A stretch of 64,000 nt of DNA from Lachnospiraceae bacterium OM04-12BH (lineage in GTDB: Bacteria; Bacillota; Clostridia; Lachnospirales; Lachnospiraceae). A program made the translations under genes and the position numbers. How positions within the stretch are numbered: position 1 is the first letter of the stretch; each line of letters opens with the position of its first letter. Positions 53,977 to 63,334 of this stretch are shown piece after piece. The notes under the pieces were generated by a model, which worked only from the letters and a program-made list of their open reading frames with translations, had not been told where the DNA came from and searched no databases. The DNA lies in the NCBI GenBank assembly GCA_003490145.1, contig QULQ01000011.1, forward strand, positions 43,323 through 107,322, in the 5' to 3' direction.

Positions 53977-55026
53977 ATGAAACGAAAACTGGCAGCGATT
54001 GGAATGGCATTCTGTCTGATGACCGGTACGGTCAGTGCTATGGGAATAGAAGCGGCTGCAGCTGAAGCAGCAACAGTAACAGGAACAGTAAGATCAGGGA
54101 CAACATCAGATCTGCTCTTACTCTCTACGAAAGAGGGGAATATGGAGATCAAGCTGGACAGTGGTACAGATACAAGCGGATGCAAGTTCCTGCTTCCGGG
54201 CAGTCAGATCAGTGTGACTGTAACCCATGGATCAGATGAGTATCTTCATGCGACAAAGCTGAGTGGAAGCACGACAGTCACCGGTGTGACAGTGGATACC
54301 TCCAATGTTTCCACTGTTTCCGGCAGTGTCAGCGAAAAGACAAAGGATGGACTGCTGGTGCTCAAGACGGCGCAGGGGGAAATGGAGATCAAGCTGGATA
54401 CTTCAACAGATATGAGTGGATGCAGAGTACTGGTGGCAGGCAAGACCTACAGCGTAGCAGTTGCCAGAGGCTCTGATGCCTATATGCATGCGGTAAGTAT
54501 TTCGGATTCTGTAGCAGCAGCATCATCTGCAGCAGCAGCGGGTCTGACACCTGCGCCTTCAGGAACTGTTACCGCACAGCTTACAACAGTGACCGGTACA
54601 GTCGGTGACAAGACAAAGGATACCCTTCTGTATCTTGTTACTTCAGATGGCACCATGGAGCTTGTAATCGACAGCTATACAGATTCCAGAAACGGAATGG
54701 TACTGACACCTGGCAGATCACTTACCGTAACCTGCTACAGAGGAAGTGATGCCTATATGCATGCGGCATCTATTTCAACGACCAAAACCTATGGTGGACT
54801 GGTAACGATCGATACCAATACTTCTACAGTCACCGGAACGATCGGAAGCAAATCTACAGAGAATACGTTATATCTGACGACACAGCAGGGAGATATGGAG
54901 CTGAAGCTGGATGCAGTCAGAAGTGTGACAAACTGCAAGGTACTGGTAGAAGGCTCCAGGGTTTCCATTGTGTGCGCCAGAGGAAATGATGCTTATATGC
55001 ATGCGCTGGAGATCAAGGGTGCCTGA
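53977..55026 (+). CDS. Secreted protein with four copies of an unrecognised ~63-residue repeat
   Basis: 349 residues. A basic start and hydrophobic core (MKRKLAAIGMAFCLMTGTVS) form a signal peptide, cut near residue 30. The rest is four related units at about 34-97, 114-177, 205-267 and 284-348. Each runs VTGTV...LLYL.T..G.MELKLD......CKVL.PG..VSV...RGSDAYMHA..I. Linkers are Ser/Thr/Ala-rich. The pattern suggests small beta-rich, perhaps OB-like, modules with a conserved Asp-Ala-Tyr-Met-His-Ala end. I do not recognise the family. No cell-wall anchor or enzyme motif is seen. ATG 53977 follows GGGGAGGAAAGG; an upstream in-frame start would lack a ribosome site. Confidence 0.88.
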   Translation: MKRKLAAIGMAFCLMTGTVSAMGIEAAAAEAATVTGTVRSGTTSDLLLLSTKEGNMEIKLDSGTDTSGCKFLLPGSQISVTVTHGSDEYLHATKLSGSTTVTGVTVDTSNVSTVSGSVSEKTKDGLLVLKTAQGEMEIKLDTSTDMSGCRVLVAGKTYSVAVARGSDAYMHAVSISDSVAAASSAAAAGLTPAPSGTVTAQLTTVTGTVGDKTKDTLLYLVTSDGTMELVIDSYTDSRNGMVLTPGRSLTVTCYRGSDAYMHAASISTTKTYGGLVTIDTNTSTVTGTIGSKSTENTLYLTTQQGDMELKLDAVRSVTNCKVLVEGSRVSIVCARGNDAYMHALEIKGA

Positions 55027-55060
55027 ATAGGCTTTTCTGATAACAGATTTTAAACAGAAT

Positions 55061-55107
55061 TGAAAATCCCTGTGAATGACTAATATGGTCAAACACAGGG
55101 ATTCTTT
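55061..55107. terminator. Bidirectional hairpin between convergent genes
   Basis: GAAAATCCCTGTG and CACAGGGATTCTTT pair over about 11 bp with a 19-nt loop. T-rich and A-rich flanks could serve both the repeat-protein and epimerase transcripts. Confidence 0.6.
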
Positions 55108-55153
55108 ATGCTCTGCAGAAACTGCAATGCTTCAATGTCCTGACAGAAAGCTC

Positions 55154-56029
55154 CTATACGGTAATGGTGTAGGAAGCTTCAAAGGTCTGATGGGGTGCAA
55201 GCTTATTGCCCCATTCTCTTTCAGTAAGATCACCGTCGAAATATTCATCATCACAGCGTCCATACCAGGGCTCGATACATACGAAGGGAGCATTTTTACC
55301 CGGAGGAGACCAGATGCCGAAAAGAGGAGCTTCCATTTTGACAGTCAGGTAAGGCGTACCATCCTTCCTGCAGAGAGCAACAGTATCGGTCTGATGATCT
55401 TCAATGACAAGGGCGTCATGATCAAAAAGGTTGCTGGTAAGGGAAAGATGACCATCTGCCAGATGGTAAATATCCATGCAGCCGGTAGCAAGTCCCTCTT
55501 CACTGATCCTTGTGCTGACAATCTCGTCAGTATCAGCAAAGGAAACAGAATAATCGCTCTGCTTTGTTCCTTCGGTAAGTGGACAGTTGAAGGCAGGATG
55601 TCCTCCAATAGAGAAATACATCTGCTTTTCAGAAGGATTCTCTACCTTCCAGAGGACGGCAACAGTACTGCCCTCAAGTCTGTAGCCCAGATTTAAAATA
55701 AAAGGGAAGGGATACCTTGCAAGGGTTTCTTCTGTCGATTCCAGTGTAAACCAAAGTTCACTTTCAGTCTGCGTTTCCAGTTCAAAATCCATGTCTCTGG
55801 CAAATCCATGCTGTGTCATGGAATAGGTCTTTCCTTCAAAACGGTATTCCTTGTTTTTCAGACCACCTACAAAGGGGAAAAGAACCGGTGAGGTCCTGCC
55901 CCAGAATTTTGCATCGCCGCACCACATATATTCCTGATCGTCAGCGAGCTTTTTGAGAGATTTCAGTTCTGCGCCATGACTGTCAACAGTAATGGCGATC
56001 TGTTCGTTCTTTAATTCATATAATGCCAT
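55154..56029 (-). CDS. Aldose 1-epimerase family protein (GalM/LacX-like)
   Basis: Interconverts sugar anomers or binds hexoses. 291 residues of the galactose-mutarotase beta-sandwich. SPVLFPFVGGLKNKEYRFEGK, MTQHGFARDMDFEL (catalytic-type His) and SIGGHPAFNCP match the LacX/YihR-like branch. PWYGRCDDEYFDGDLTEREW ends the active region. ATG 56029 has AGGAG upstream. It is alone on its strand; the sugar is unknown. Confidence 0.9.
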   Translation of the reverse strand: MALYELKNEQIAITVDSHGAELKSLKKLADDQEYMWCGDAKFWGRTSPVLFPFVGGLKNKEYRFEGKTYSMTQHGFARDMDFELETQTESELWFTLESTEETLARYPFPFILNLGYRLEGSTVAVLWKVENPSEKQMYFSIGGHPAFNCPLTEGTKQSDYSVSFADTDEIVSTRISEEGLATGCMDIYHLADGHLSLTSNLFDHDALVIEDHQTDTVALCRKDGTPYLTVKMEAPLFGIWSPPGKNAPFVCIEPWYGRCDDEYFDGDLTEREWGNKLAPHQTFEASYTITV

Positions 56030-56183
56030 GTCAGACTCCTGTTCTATTCGTTTTGTAACTATTTTGCGTGATTCTGAATAGTTACTTTATTTTACATCAG
56101 ATAGACAATAAAGTGCAAGTCCGTATTTTGGGACACGTAAAATGATATGCTTATGTTATCAAAGAGAGAGCGGAGGATTTATC

Positions 56184-56561
56184 ATGAAAATATTTCTGAG
56201 GACCGTTAGCGTATCAGTATGTCTGGTGCTGATCACAGTACTCTGCATATCAGGGACAGTGATGAGCAGGGAGAAAAGAACAGAAGAAGCAGAAGGTAAA
56301 TATTACAGAGAGCTGGGAAGCATATATGCGGAAGAGATGCGGGAATTTCTGAAGGGACAGGGCTATGCGGACTGTGGAGTAACCGTGACTTCAGTGGAGG
56401 ATGAGAGCGGAGCAAGAAGGTATATTGTAACGATCCATCATGGCAGGATCGACAGAATGACGCAGACAGAAAAAGAAAAGCTGCTCGCAGAGTGCGGAAC
56501 GGTTTTGTTCCCTGACAGGGCATGTAGTGTTTACCATAAATTTCTGGAAGAAGACTGTTAA
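56184..56561 (+). CDS. Small membrane-anchored or secreted protein of unknown function
   Basis: 125 residues. One N-terminal hydrophobic helix (FLRTVSVSVCLVLITVLCIS) acts as a signal or anchor. It is followed by a charged helix (REKRTEEAEGKYYRELGSIYAEEM) and a small alpha/beta domain with three Cys (YADCGVTVTSVEDESGARRY; LLAECGTVLF; RACSVYHKFL). I recognise no family. GGAGG lies 7 nt before ATG 56184. It is first of a likely run with DUF1653 and the SfsA-MutY fusion. Confidence 0.75.
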   Translation: MKIFLRTVSVSVCLVLITVLCISGTVMSREKRTEEAEGKYYRELGSIYAEEMREFLKGQGYADCGVTVTSVEDESGARRYIVTIHHGRIDRMTQTEKEKLLAECGTVLFPDRACSVYHKFLEEDC

Positions 56562-56639
56562 AAGAAGCATGACAGACAAAGAAAGAATGCGTATAATGGG
56601 AATATCAGCATAAAAGAGATTGCTGATCAGGAGGAATAT

Positions 56640-57161
56640 ATGATGAGACAGAATCCCATGCCGCAGCAGATCTACAGACATTTCAAAGGTAATTTTTATC
56701 AGATCGTGACACTGGCAGAGCATACAGAAACAGGTGAGTGTCTGGTGATCTATCAGGCACTGTATGGAGATTACAGAATATATGCGAGACCGCTTTCCAT
56801 GTTTATGGAGAAGGTAGACAGAGAGAAATATCCGGAAAGCACGCAGGAATACCGGTTTGAGATTGCGGATGTACCGGCGGTGAGCATAGAGGGCGGTGCA
56901 CGACGCACAGAACAGGTAGAGTGTCAGGCAGAGGAGGGAGGTCTTGATCCGCTGGTGATCGAGTTCCTGGATGCAGACAGCTATGAAGAACGTCTGAATA
57001 TCCTTGCAGCGCTTCATCACAGGATTACAGATGACATGATCAATACCATGGCGATAGCTATTGATGTGGAAGTAAGAGAAGGTGAACTGGAGGAGCGATA
57101 CAGCGAATTGAGGAACTGTCTTCTTCTTTATGATAAGTTTGAATGTAACCGGCTCAGATAA
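56640..57161 (+). CDS. DUF1653 domain protein
   Basis: 173 residues. The N-terminal ~65 residues are DUF1653 (YRHFKGNFYQIVTLAEHTETGECLVIYQ, YGDYRIYARPLSMF), a small beta domain of unknown function. The C-terminal part (DPLVIEFLDADSYEERLNIL, IDVEVREGELEERYSELRNCL) is helical and acidic. ATG 56640 has GGAGG 5-6 nt upstream; ATG 56643 is an alternative. It lies 10 bp before the SfsA-MutY gene, so co-expression is likely. Confidence 0.88.
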   Translation: MMRQNPMPQQIYRHFKGNFYQIVTLAEHTETGECLVIYQALYGDYRIYARPLSMFMEKVDREKYPESTQEYRFEIADVPAVSIEGGARRTEQVECQAEEGGLDPLVIEFLDADSYEERLNILAALHHRITDDMINTMAIAIDVEVREGELEERYSELRNCLLLYDKFECNRLR

Positions 57162-57171
57162 GAGGAAATCT

Positions 57172-58917
57172 ATGAAATACGGACAGATAGAAAAGGCATA
57201 TTTTGAGAGCAGGCCAAACCGCTTTATTGCTTATGTGGACAGGCTTTCACAGCAGGAAAAGGTACATGTGAAAAATACAGGACGCTGCAGGGAGCTCCTT
57301 TTGCCGGGAGCAGAGGTATATCTTGCCAGAGGCAGTGAGGATAAGAAGGAAGAGAGGAAGACGAAGTATGATCTGGTTGCCGTGAAAAAAGGAAAGCGGA
57401 TCATCAACATGGACTCCCAGGCACCGAACCAGGCAGTTTATGAATGGCTTCTGGAAAAGAAGCTGTTTCCGGATCTTGTATCAGTAAGACCGGAAACAAC
57501 GTATGGTGATTCAAGGTTTGATTTCTATGTAGAAACGCAGGATGAAAAGATATTTCTGGAGGTAAAAGGTGTTACCCTGGAAAGGGATGGGGTGGTATTA
57601 TTTCCTGATGCCCCCTCAGAAAGAGCTGTAAAGCATGTGAAAGAGCTGATAACAGCTGCCAGAAATGGATTTGGTGCGTATCTTATCTTTGTGATCCAGA
57701 TGCAGGATGTCCAGTACTTTATGCCAAATGAAGAAACGCAGCCTGAATTTGCAGAAGTGCTGCTGGAAGCCAGGAGGGAAGGCGTGAAGATCCTTGCTTA
57801 TGACTGTCAGGTGACACCACAGAGCATGGAAATCCGGAAACCGGTGCCGGTGAAGCTTTCCCTTCTTGACAGGATTGAAAAGCCGCTGCTTTCCTGGTAT
57901 GACAGGGGAAGACGGATCCTTCCCTGGCGTGAGGATCCGACACCATATCATGTATGGGTGTCTGAGATCATGCTCCAGCAGACGAGAGTGGAAGCGGTGA
58001 AGCCTTATTATGACAGGTTCATGCAGACACTTCCGGATATTGCATCACTGGCAGCTGCAGAGGAAGAAACGTTGTTAAAGCTGTGGGAAGGACTTGGGTA
58101 TTATAACAGAGTACGGAATCTGAATAAAGCGGCAGTCATGATCATGGAAGAATATGGTGGCAGGATGCCGGATGAATATGAGGAGATCCAGAAGCTTCCG
58201 GGGATCGGAAGCTATACAGCAGGAGCCATAGCATCGATCGCCTATCACAGAAAAGCACCGGCAGTGGATGGCAACGTCCTGCGGGTACTTGGGCGGCTCA
58301 GGATGGATGGCGGAGATATCATGCAGCAGTCCGTGAAGAAAAGAGTAGAAGAGGAACTGTTCCTTTCTATGGGAGAAGAGAGACCGGGCGACTTTAACCA
58401 GGCTCTGATGGAGCTTGGGGCTATGGTATGTATTCCAAACGGAGAACCAAGATGCGGGCAGTGTCCATGGGAAAACCTGTGCCTTGCCCACAGGGAGGGG
58501 AGAGAAACTGAATTTCCTGTAAAGTCTGCAAAAAAGCCAAGGACAATAGAAGAAAAGACAGTGCTGATCATTTTGGACGAAAACAGGGCAGCACTCTGCA
58601 AAAGACCGTCAAAGGGACTGCTTGCAGGTATGTATGAATTTCCCTCCATCAGTGGGAAGCGGACAGAGGAAGAGGTTCTTTCTTATTTGAAAGACAGAGG
58701 ACTCTCTGTACTTAGGATTGAACCCTTAAGAGAATGCAGACATATTTTTACCCATAAGGAATGGCATATGACAGGCTATTTCATCAGGGTAGATGAACTG
58801 AGCAGACAGACAGACAGTACCTATATTTTTGCAGAGAAGAATGAGGCGAAGGACAAATACCCGATCCCCTCTGCGTATGATGTTTATAGAAAGTATTTCT
58901 ATGAAAAGATCGTCTGA
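57172..58917 (+). CDS. SfsA-MutY fusion: DNA/RNA nuclease-like domain plus A/G-specific adenine glycosylase
   Basis: 581 residues. Residues ~1-225 are a complete SfsA domain: RPNRFIAYVDRL, VHVKNTGRCRELLLPGAEVYL, SRFDFYVE and the nuclease-type IFLEVKGVTLE. From ~230 comes a full MutY: WYDRGRRILPWREDPTPYHVWVSE with catalytic Glu265 (SEIMLQQTRV), the HhH IQKLPGIGSYTAGAIAS, catalytic Asp366 (AVDGNVLRVLGR), the 4Fe-4S Cys set C-x7-C-x2-C-x5-C, and a NUDIX-like 8-oxoG-recognition domain. MutY removes adenine opposite 8-oxoguanine. Both halves look intact and no stop or frameshift lies between. ATG 57172 follows GAGGAAA. Confidence 0.93.
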   Translation: MKYGQIEKAYFESRPNRFIAYVDRLSQQEKVHVKNTGRCRELLLPGAEVYLARGSEDKKEERKTKYDLVAVKKGKRIINMDSQAPNQAVYEWLLEKKLFPDLVSVRPETTYGDSRFDFYVETQDEKIFLEVKGVTLERDGVVLFPDAPSERAVKHVKELITAARNGFGAYLIFVIQMQDVQYFMPNEETQPEFAEVLLEARREGVKILAYDCQVTPQSMEIRKPVPVKLSLLDRIEKPLLSWYDRGRRILPWREDPTPYHVWVSEIMLQQTRVEAVKPYYDRFMQTLPDIASLAAAEEETLLKLWEGLGYYNRVRNLNKAAVMIMEEYGGRMPDEYEEIQKLPGIGSYTAGAIASIAYHRKAPAVDGNVLRVLGRLRMDGGDIMQQSVKKRVEEELFLSMGEERPGDFNQALMELGAMVCIPNGEPRCGQCPWENLCLAHREGRETEFPVKSAKKPRTIEEKTVLIILDENRAALCKRPSKGLLAGMYEFPSISGKRTEEEVLSYLKDRGLSVLRIEPLRECRHIFTHKEWHMTGYFIRVDELSRQTDSTYIFAEKNEAKDKYPIPSAYDVYRKYFYEKIV

Positions 58918-58981
58918 AGGTCTGTTAAAGAAATGTTTAGGAAACCTTAAGGTTGATAAGGTGGGAAAAAAGGATAATATA

Positions 58982-58990
58982 TGTTATACT
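58982..58990 (+). promoter_or_regulatory. Extended -10 upstream of the GT2 gene
   Basis: TGT-TATACT with no good -35 (TTGATA 58953-58958 is too far). A similar extended -10 precedes glyA. Confidence 0.45.
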
Positions 58991-59034
58991 TTCCCTGCAA
59001 TCATAAAAATCAGTAAAAGTAAAGGAATGAAGGA

Positions 59035-60060
59035 ATGAAGCTATTAACGTTTGCTGTACCCTGTTATAATTCGGCAGCCTATATGGAAAAGTGTGTTGCT
59101 TCTCTGCTGCCTGGTGGAGAGGAAGTAGAGATCCTGATCATTGATGATGGTTCTACAGATGAAACTGCAGAAATTGCAGACAGACTGGAAAGGGAACACC
59201 CGACTGTCATCCGGGCGATCCATAAGCCAAATGGTGGACATGGATCGGCAGTCAATACCGGGATCACCAATGCAAGAGGAATCTATTTTAAGGTAGTAGA
59301 CAGTGATGATTGTGTCAGGGAGGATGCTTATCAGGAGATCCTTCAGAAGCTTCATGAACTGACCGGCGGCAGCAGGACACTTGATATGCTGATCAGTAAC
59401 TTTGTATATGACAAGGCAGCAGAGAAGCATCATAAGGTGATGCATTATCGTCATATCCTGCCAAGAAATGAATTTTTTACATGGAGTGATATCCACCATT
59501 TTTACAAGGGGCATTATATCCTGATGCATTCAGTTATTTTCAGGACAAAGCTACTTCGGGAATGTGGGATCAGACTGCCGGAGCATACTTTCTATGTAGA
59601 CAATCTCTATGTGTTTGAACCGTTGCCCTATGTGAAGACCATGTATTATCTGGATGTGAATTTTTACAGCTATTATATAGGAAGAGAAGATCAGTCCGTG
59701 AATGAAACTATTATGATCGGAAGGATTGACCAGCAGCTTAAGGTCAATCAGATCATGATCGATTATATGTCGGAGAATAAGGGAATGATCTCCGTAAACA
59801 GAAAGCTGGATCAGTATATGCTCAGTTATCTGGATATCATTACGACAGTTTCCTCCATTCTTCTGATCAAGTCAGGAACAGAGGAGAATCTTAAGAAGAA
59901 AGAAGAGCTGTGGAGCTATCTGAAGAAAAAGGACTGGATCCTGTACAGGAGACTGCGCTTCGGGCTGCTTGGCCAGGCCATGAACCTGCCGGGAAAGGGA
60001 GGCAGGAAAATCTCAGTAGAAGGATATAAGCTCTGTCAGAAGTTCTTTGGATTCAATTAA
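59035..60060 (+). CDS. Family 2 glycosyltransferase
   Basis: Transfers a sugar from a nucleotide donor, probably to a cell-surface or lipid acceptor. 341 residues. The GT-A fold shows VPCYNSAAYMEKCVASLL, ILIIDDGSTDET, PNGGHGSAVNTGI and the metal-binding VVDSDDCV. The C-terminal ~120 residues are helical, without membrane segments. It is followed by a PAP2 phosphatase and a lipid kinase on the other strand, which suggests envelope lipid or polymer metabolism (inference). Confidence 0.9.
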   Translation: MKLLTFAVPCYNSAAYMEKCVASLLPGGEEVEILIIDDGSTDETAEIADRLEREHPTVIRAIHKPNGGHGSAVNTGITNARGIYFKVVDSDDCVREDAYQEILQKLHELTGGSRTLDMLISNFVYDKAAEKHHKVMHYRHILPRNEFFTWSDIHHFYKGHYILMHSVIFRTKLLRECGIRLPEHTFYVDNLYVFEPLPYVKTMYYLDVNFYSYYIGREDQSVNETIMIGRIDQQLKVNQIMIDYMSENKGMISVNRKLDQYMLSYLDIITTVSSILLIKSGTEENLKKKEELWSYLKKKDWILYRRLRFGLLGQAMNLPGKGGRKISVEGYKLCQKFFGFN

Positions 60061-60081
60061 TCAGAAACGGGAAATCAGAAC

Positions 60082-60136
60082 AAAAAAGCTGTGTAAATGC
60101 AGATCCCGGAGTGGAAAGCATTTACACAGCTTTTTG
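60082..60136. terminator. Bidirectional terminator between GT2 and PAP2 genes
   Basis: AAAAAGCTGTGTAAATGC (to 60100) pairs with GCATTTACACAGCTTTTT (60118-60135): 18 perfect pairs. There are T-runs for both strands. Confidence 0.95.
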
Positions 60137-60148
60137 CGGCTCAATGAT

Positions 60149-60829
60149 CTATACCTGTCTGATTTGTTTGCGGGTTCTTACTTCATAGCGGTGATTCTGC
60201 CAGATTGTTACAATATCCATGCCATATACTACAATATACATGACCGCTGCCATGATGAAAGCAGTCAGCACATCAAACACAGAATGCTGCTTGATGAACA
60301 TGGTGGACAGGATAATGGAAACACATAGTATAAGGGATGCCGTGTGGACTGCCGGATTTTTGCGCAGCTTTTCATTACGGATTACTGCAAAATGGGTTCC
60401 AAGTGAATTATACACGTGGATACTTGGCCACAGATTGGTTGGTGTATCGGTATGATACAGGAACGCAACCAGCCGGGTAAAAATATTGTCCCTCGGCATT
60501 ACGGCAGGGCGCAGGTGGTGGCCATTTGGCCAAAGTGTGGATATGATCAGGAAAATGGTCATACCTGTGAATAAAAATACACAGCTTCTGAAATAATCCT
60601 GTTTATCTTTAAAGAAAAAATAAACTACAACTGCACTGACATAAAAGAACCACAAAAAATAAGGAACCACGAAAAATTCGCAGAATGGGATCACGTCATC
60701 AAGACTCATGTGGATCAGATTTGCAGGTCTTGTCACATGTTTTTCCAGATAAGTGAACCAGGTCAGGTAAATGATGCCATAGATAATAAGGGGTATGGCA
60801 TGCTTATACCGGTCATAAAACTTTTTCAT
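60149..60829 (-). CDS. PAP2-family membrane phosphatase (inositolphosphotransferase-like branch)
   Basis: About 226 residues with six membrane segments. The active-site motifs are WPSIHVYNSLGTHFA (the P-S-x-H pair) and FIKQHSVFDVLTAF (H-x3-D), typical of the AUR1/PAP2-like branch that dephosphorylates or exchanges head groups on lipids. The first PAP2 motif (K-x6-RP) is replaced by PNGHHLRPAV. ATG 60829 is preferred over 60835 because GAGGAG lies 8 nt from it. It is 23 bp downstream of the lipid kinase gene and co-transcribed. Confidence 0.88.
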   Translation of the reverse strand: MKKFYDRYKHAIPLIIYGIIYLTWFTYLEKHVTRPANLIHMSLDDVIPFCEFFVVPYFLWFFYVSAVVVYFFFKDKQDYFRSCVFLFTGMTIFLIISTLWPNGHHLRPAVMPRDNIFTRLVAFLYHTDTPTNLWPSIHVYNSLGTHFAVIRNEKLRKNPAVHTASLILCVSIILSTMFIKQHSVFDVLTAFIMAAVMYIVVYGMDIVTIWQNHRYEVRTRKQIRQV

Positions 60830-60857
60830 AATCATCTCTCCTCAAAAACGATTGAAA

Positions 60858-61832
60858 CTATAAAAGCATCTGCAGCTTATTCTGCCCGCAGGTCAGGGTA
60901 ATGGAAGAAGATTTCATGGAAACCTCTCCGTCTGTATGTACCCATAGCGGCGCAGAAGTGACAAGGCGCAGTTTCCTTGCCGTATACTTATCAACACCAT
61001 GGAAGCGGTAGTGCTTTCCCTGAAAAGCAGTAGGCAGTACGATCAGAATCTTTGGCTTTGGAATATCACCAGCCACACAGATATCAAGAACTCCGTCGTG
61101 ATAATTGGCACCGGGACAGAATTTAAAACCGCCGCCCTCATACTGATGTACCATTCCTGCAACAAACAGAAAACGGTTTAAGCGGATGGGGGTGTCAGAA
61201 TCATCCAGATACATGTCACAGGAGACTTTCCTGGCTGCGATGAGCTGCTTTAAGGCAATGGTAAGATAGGTCAGCTTGCCGAGTCCTATCTTATTTAATA
61301 TATTCTTAAAACGGGAAGCTAATGCTTCTTCACAGACAGCAGCATCAAATCCTATACCACAGCTTACTGCAAAATAGCGCACAGTCAGAAGCTCACTGCT
61401 GTGATGTCTTGATAACTGTGAAGTAGTATTTTCATAAACTACCTGTCCCATGTCCAAACACTGTGGTTTCTTACAGGAAAGAATATTCATAAGAATTTCC
61501 ACCGGGTCTTTTGGCAGGTGAAGATCACGTGCCATGTCATTACTGGATCCTGTTGGGATATAACCAATGGCAACACGGGAAAAATCAGAAATGCCCTGCA
61601 GTGTTTCATTCAGTGTTCCGTCACCACCAAGAACGATAAGCTTCAGCGGATCCTCCGGTGAACAGGGCACCCTGCTGCACAGCTCTTTGGTAATTGTGAT
61701 TACATGGCCGGCTCTTTCTGAAAAAAACACTTCATAGGACACGGCTTTCTCTTTTAAAACCGGTTCAATTTTGGCGTAGATCTTGGCTCCACGCCCGGAT
61801 TTGGAAGCCGGATTGACGATAATATAGTACAT
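60858..61832 (-). CDS. Diacylglycerol kinase-type lipid kinase (YegS/DgkB family)
   Basis: Phosphorylates a membrane lipid such as diacylglycerol. 324 residues: N-terminal nucleotide site IIVNPASKSGRGAKIY, then VLGGDGTLNETLQGI and YIPTGSSNDMARDL (Mg-ATP loops). The C-terminal beta-sandwich includes CPGANYHDGVLDIC and VHTDGEV. It precedes the PAP2 gene in the same direction. Together they could cycle a lipid between phosphorylated and free forms. Confidence 0.92.
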   Translation of the reverse strand: MYYIIVNPASKSGRGAKIYAKIEPVLKEKAVSYEVFFSERAGHVITITKELCSRVPCSPEDPLKLIVLGGDGTLNETLQGISDFSRVAIGYIPTGSSNDMARDLHLPKDPVEILMNILSCKKPQCLDMGQVVYENTTSQLSRHHSSELLTVRYFAVSCGIGFDAAVCEEALASRFKNILNKIGLGKLTYLTIALKQLIAARKVSCDMYLDDSDTPIRLNRFLFVAGMVHQYEGGGFKFCPGANYHDGVLDICVAGDIPKPKILIVLPTAFQGKHYRFHGVDKYTARKLRLVTSAPLWVHTDGEVSMKSSSITLTCGQNKLQMLL

Positions 61833-61960
61833 AAATATCCACCCTCGTAAAATCTTTCCCTATTTTAACAGCATTATTTCCTATAGTAAAGCATTTCGGA
61901 AGATATTTAGATTTTTTTAAGAAAGGCTTTAGGAAACTGTTCCCTTTTCCGGTAGGTTCG

Positions 61961-61969
61961 TGTTATACT
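61961..61969 (+). promoter_or_regulatory. Extended -10 of the glyA promoter
   Basis: TGT-TATACT about 35 bp before the glyA ATG; the -35 region is weak (TCCCTT 61941-61946). Confidence 0.55.
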
Positions 61970-62004
61970 ACATAAAATATTGAAATTAGTGAGGAGGAAG
62001 AAAC

Positions 62005-63243
62005 ATGTATTCACTTGATGAAGTAAGGAAAGAAGATCCCGAAATCGCACAGGCGATCGTGGATGAGCAGGAAAGACAGAATAGTCATATTGAGCTGATC
62101 GCTTCTGAAAACTGGGTGAGTAAGGCGGTTATGGCTGCTATGGGAAGTCCGCTGACGAATAAATATGCAGAAGGATATCCGGGAAAGCGCTATTATGGCG
62201 GATGCCAGTGCGTAGATGTTGTGGAAAATCTTGCAATAGAAAGAGCAAAAGAGCTTTTTGGCTGTGAATATGCCAATGTACAGCCCCATTCAGGTGCCCA
62301 GGCGAACTTTGCAGTACAGTTTGCCATCTGTAATCCCGGCGATACGATCATGGGAATGAACCTGGATCATGGCGGACATCTGACTCATGGAAGCCCGGTC
62401 AATGTATCCGGTAAGTATTTCCATATTGTTCCTTACGGAGTCAATGAAGATGGTTTCATCGATTATGATAAATTAAGGGAGATCGCTCTGGAATGCAAGC
62501 CCAAAATGATCATTGCAGGTGCATCCGCCTATGCAAGAACCATCGATTTCAAGAAGTTCAGAGAGGTTGCAGATGAGGTTGGTGCAGTGCTGATGGTAGA
62601 TATGGCACATATCGCAGGTCTTGTGGCAGCAGGACTTCATCCAAGCCCGATCCCTTATGCAGATGTCGTTACCACAACAACCCATAAGACTCTGCGTGGA
62701 CCGAGAGGCGGTCTTATCCTCTGCAATAAGGAAGCAGCAGAGAAGTACAATTTTAACAAGGCAGTATTCCCGGGAACCCAGGGTGGTCCGCTGATGCATG
62801 TGATCGCAGCCAAGGCTGTCTGCTTCAAGGAGGCACTGACAGACGATTTCAAAGAATATCAGAAGCAGATCATTAAAAATGCACAGGCACTCTGCAAAGG
62901 ACTGCAGAGCAGGAATATCAGGATTGTATCCGGTGGCACGGATAACCATCTGATGCTGGTGGATCTGACCACTTATGATCTGACAGGCAAGGCTGTAGAG
63001 AAGATGCTGGACGAGGCACATATCACAGCTAACAAGAATACGATCCCCAATGATCCCAAGTCTCCTTTCGTAACAAGCGGCGTACGCCTTGGCACACCTG
63101 CTGTTACTTCCAGAGGTATGAAGGAAGATGATATGGATCAGATCGCTGAAGCAATTGCTCTGATCATCAAGGGCGGCGAGGAGAAGATCCCCGAAGCAAG
63201 AGCTATCGTACAGAAGCTGACAGATAAGTATCCGTTAATTTAA
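62005..63243 (+). CDS. glyA: Serine hydroxymethyltransferase
   Basis: Interconverts serine and glycine, loading one-carbon units on tetrahydrofolate. 412 residues. Landmarks are [35 protein letters not shown], the PLP lysine Lys228 in [15 protein letters not shown], and TPAVTSRGM near the C-terminus. GAGGAGGAAG precedes ATG 62005. No folate or glycine riboswitch is seen in the short leader. A terminator follows at 63288. Confidence 0.97.
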   Translation: MYSLDEVRKEDPEIAQAIVDEQERQNSHIELIASENWVSKAVMAAMGSPLTNKYAEGYPGKRYYGGCQCVDVVENLAIERAKELFGCEYANVQPHSGAQANFAVQFAICNPGDTIMGMNLDHGGHLTHGSPVNVSGKYFHIVPYGVNEDGFIDYDKLREIALECKPKMIIAGASAYARTIDFKKFREVADEVGAVLMVDMAHIAGLVAAGLHPSPIPYADVVTTTTHKTLRGPRGGLILCNKEAAEKYNFNKAVFPGTQGGPLMHVIAAKAVCFKEALTDDFKEYQKQIIKNAQALCKGLQSRNIRIVSGGTDNHLMLVDLTTYDLTGKAVEKMLDEAHITANKNTIPNDPKSPFVTSGVRLGTPAVTSRGMKEDDMDQIAEAIALIIKGGEEKIPEARAIVQKLTDKYPLI

Positions 63244-63287
63244 TAATTTAAGCGGATGGGATGTAACAGAATATTGAACTGAAAAGG

Positions 63288-63334
63288 ACAGGGCTTTCTG
63301 AATGCCATACAGGGCAGGAAGAAAGCCTGTTTTT
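63288..63334 (+). terminator. glyA terminator
   Basis: ACAGGGCTTTCT (63288-63299) pairs with AGAAAGCCTGT (63320-63330), one bulged G, followed by T5. Confidence 0.9.
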
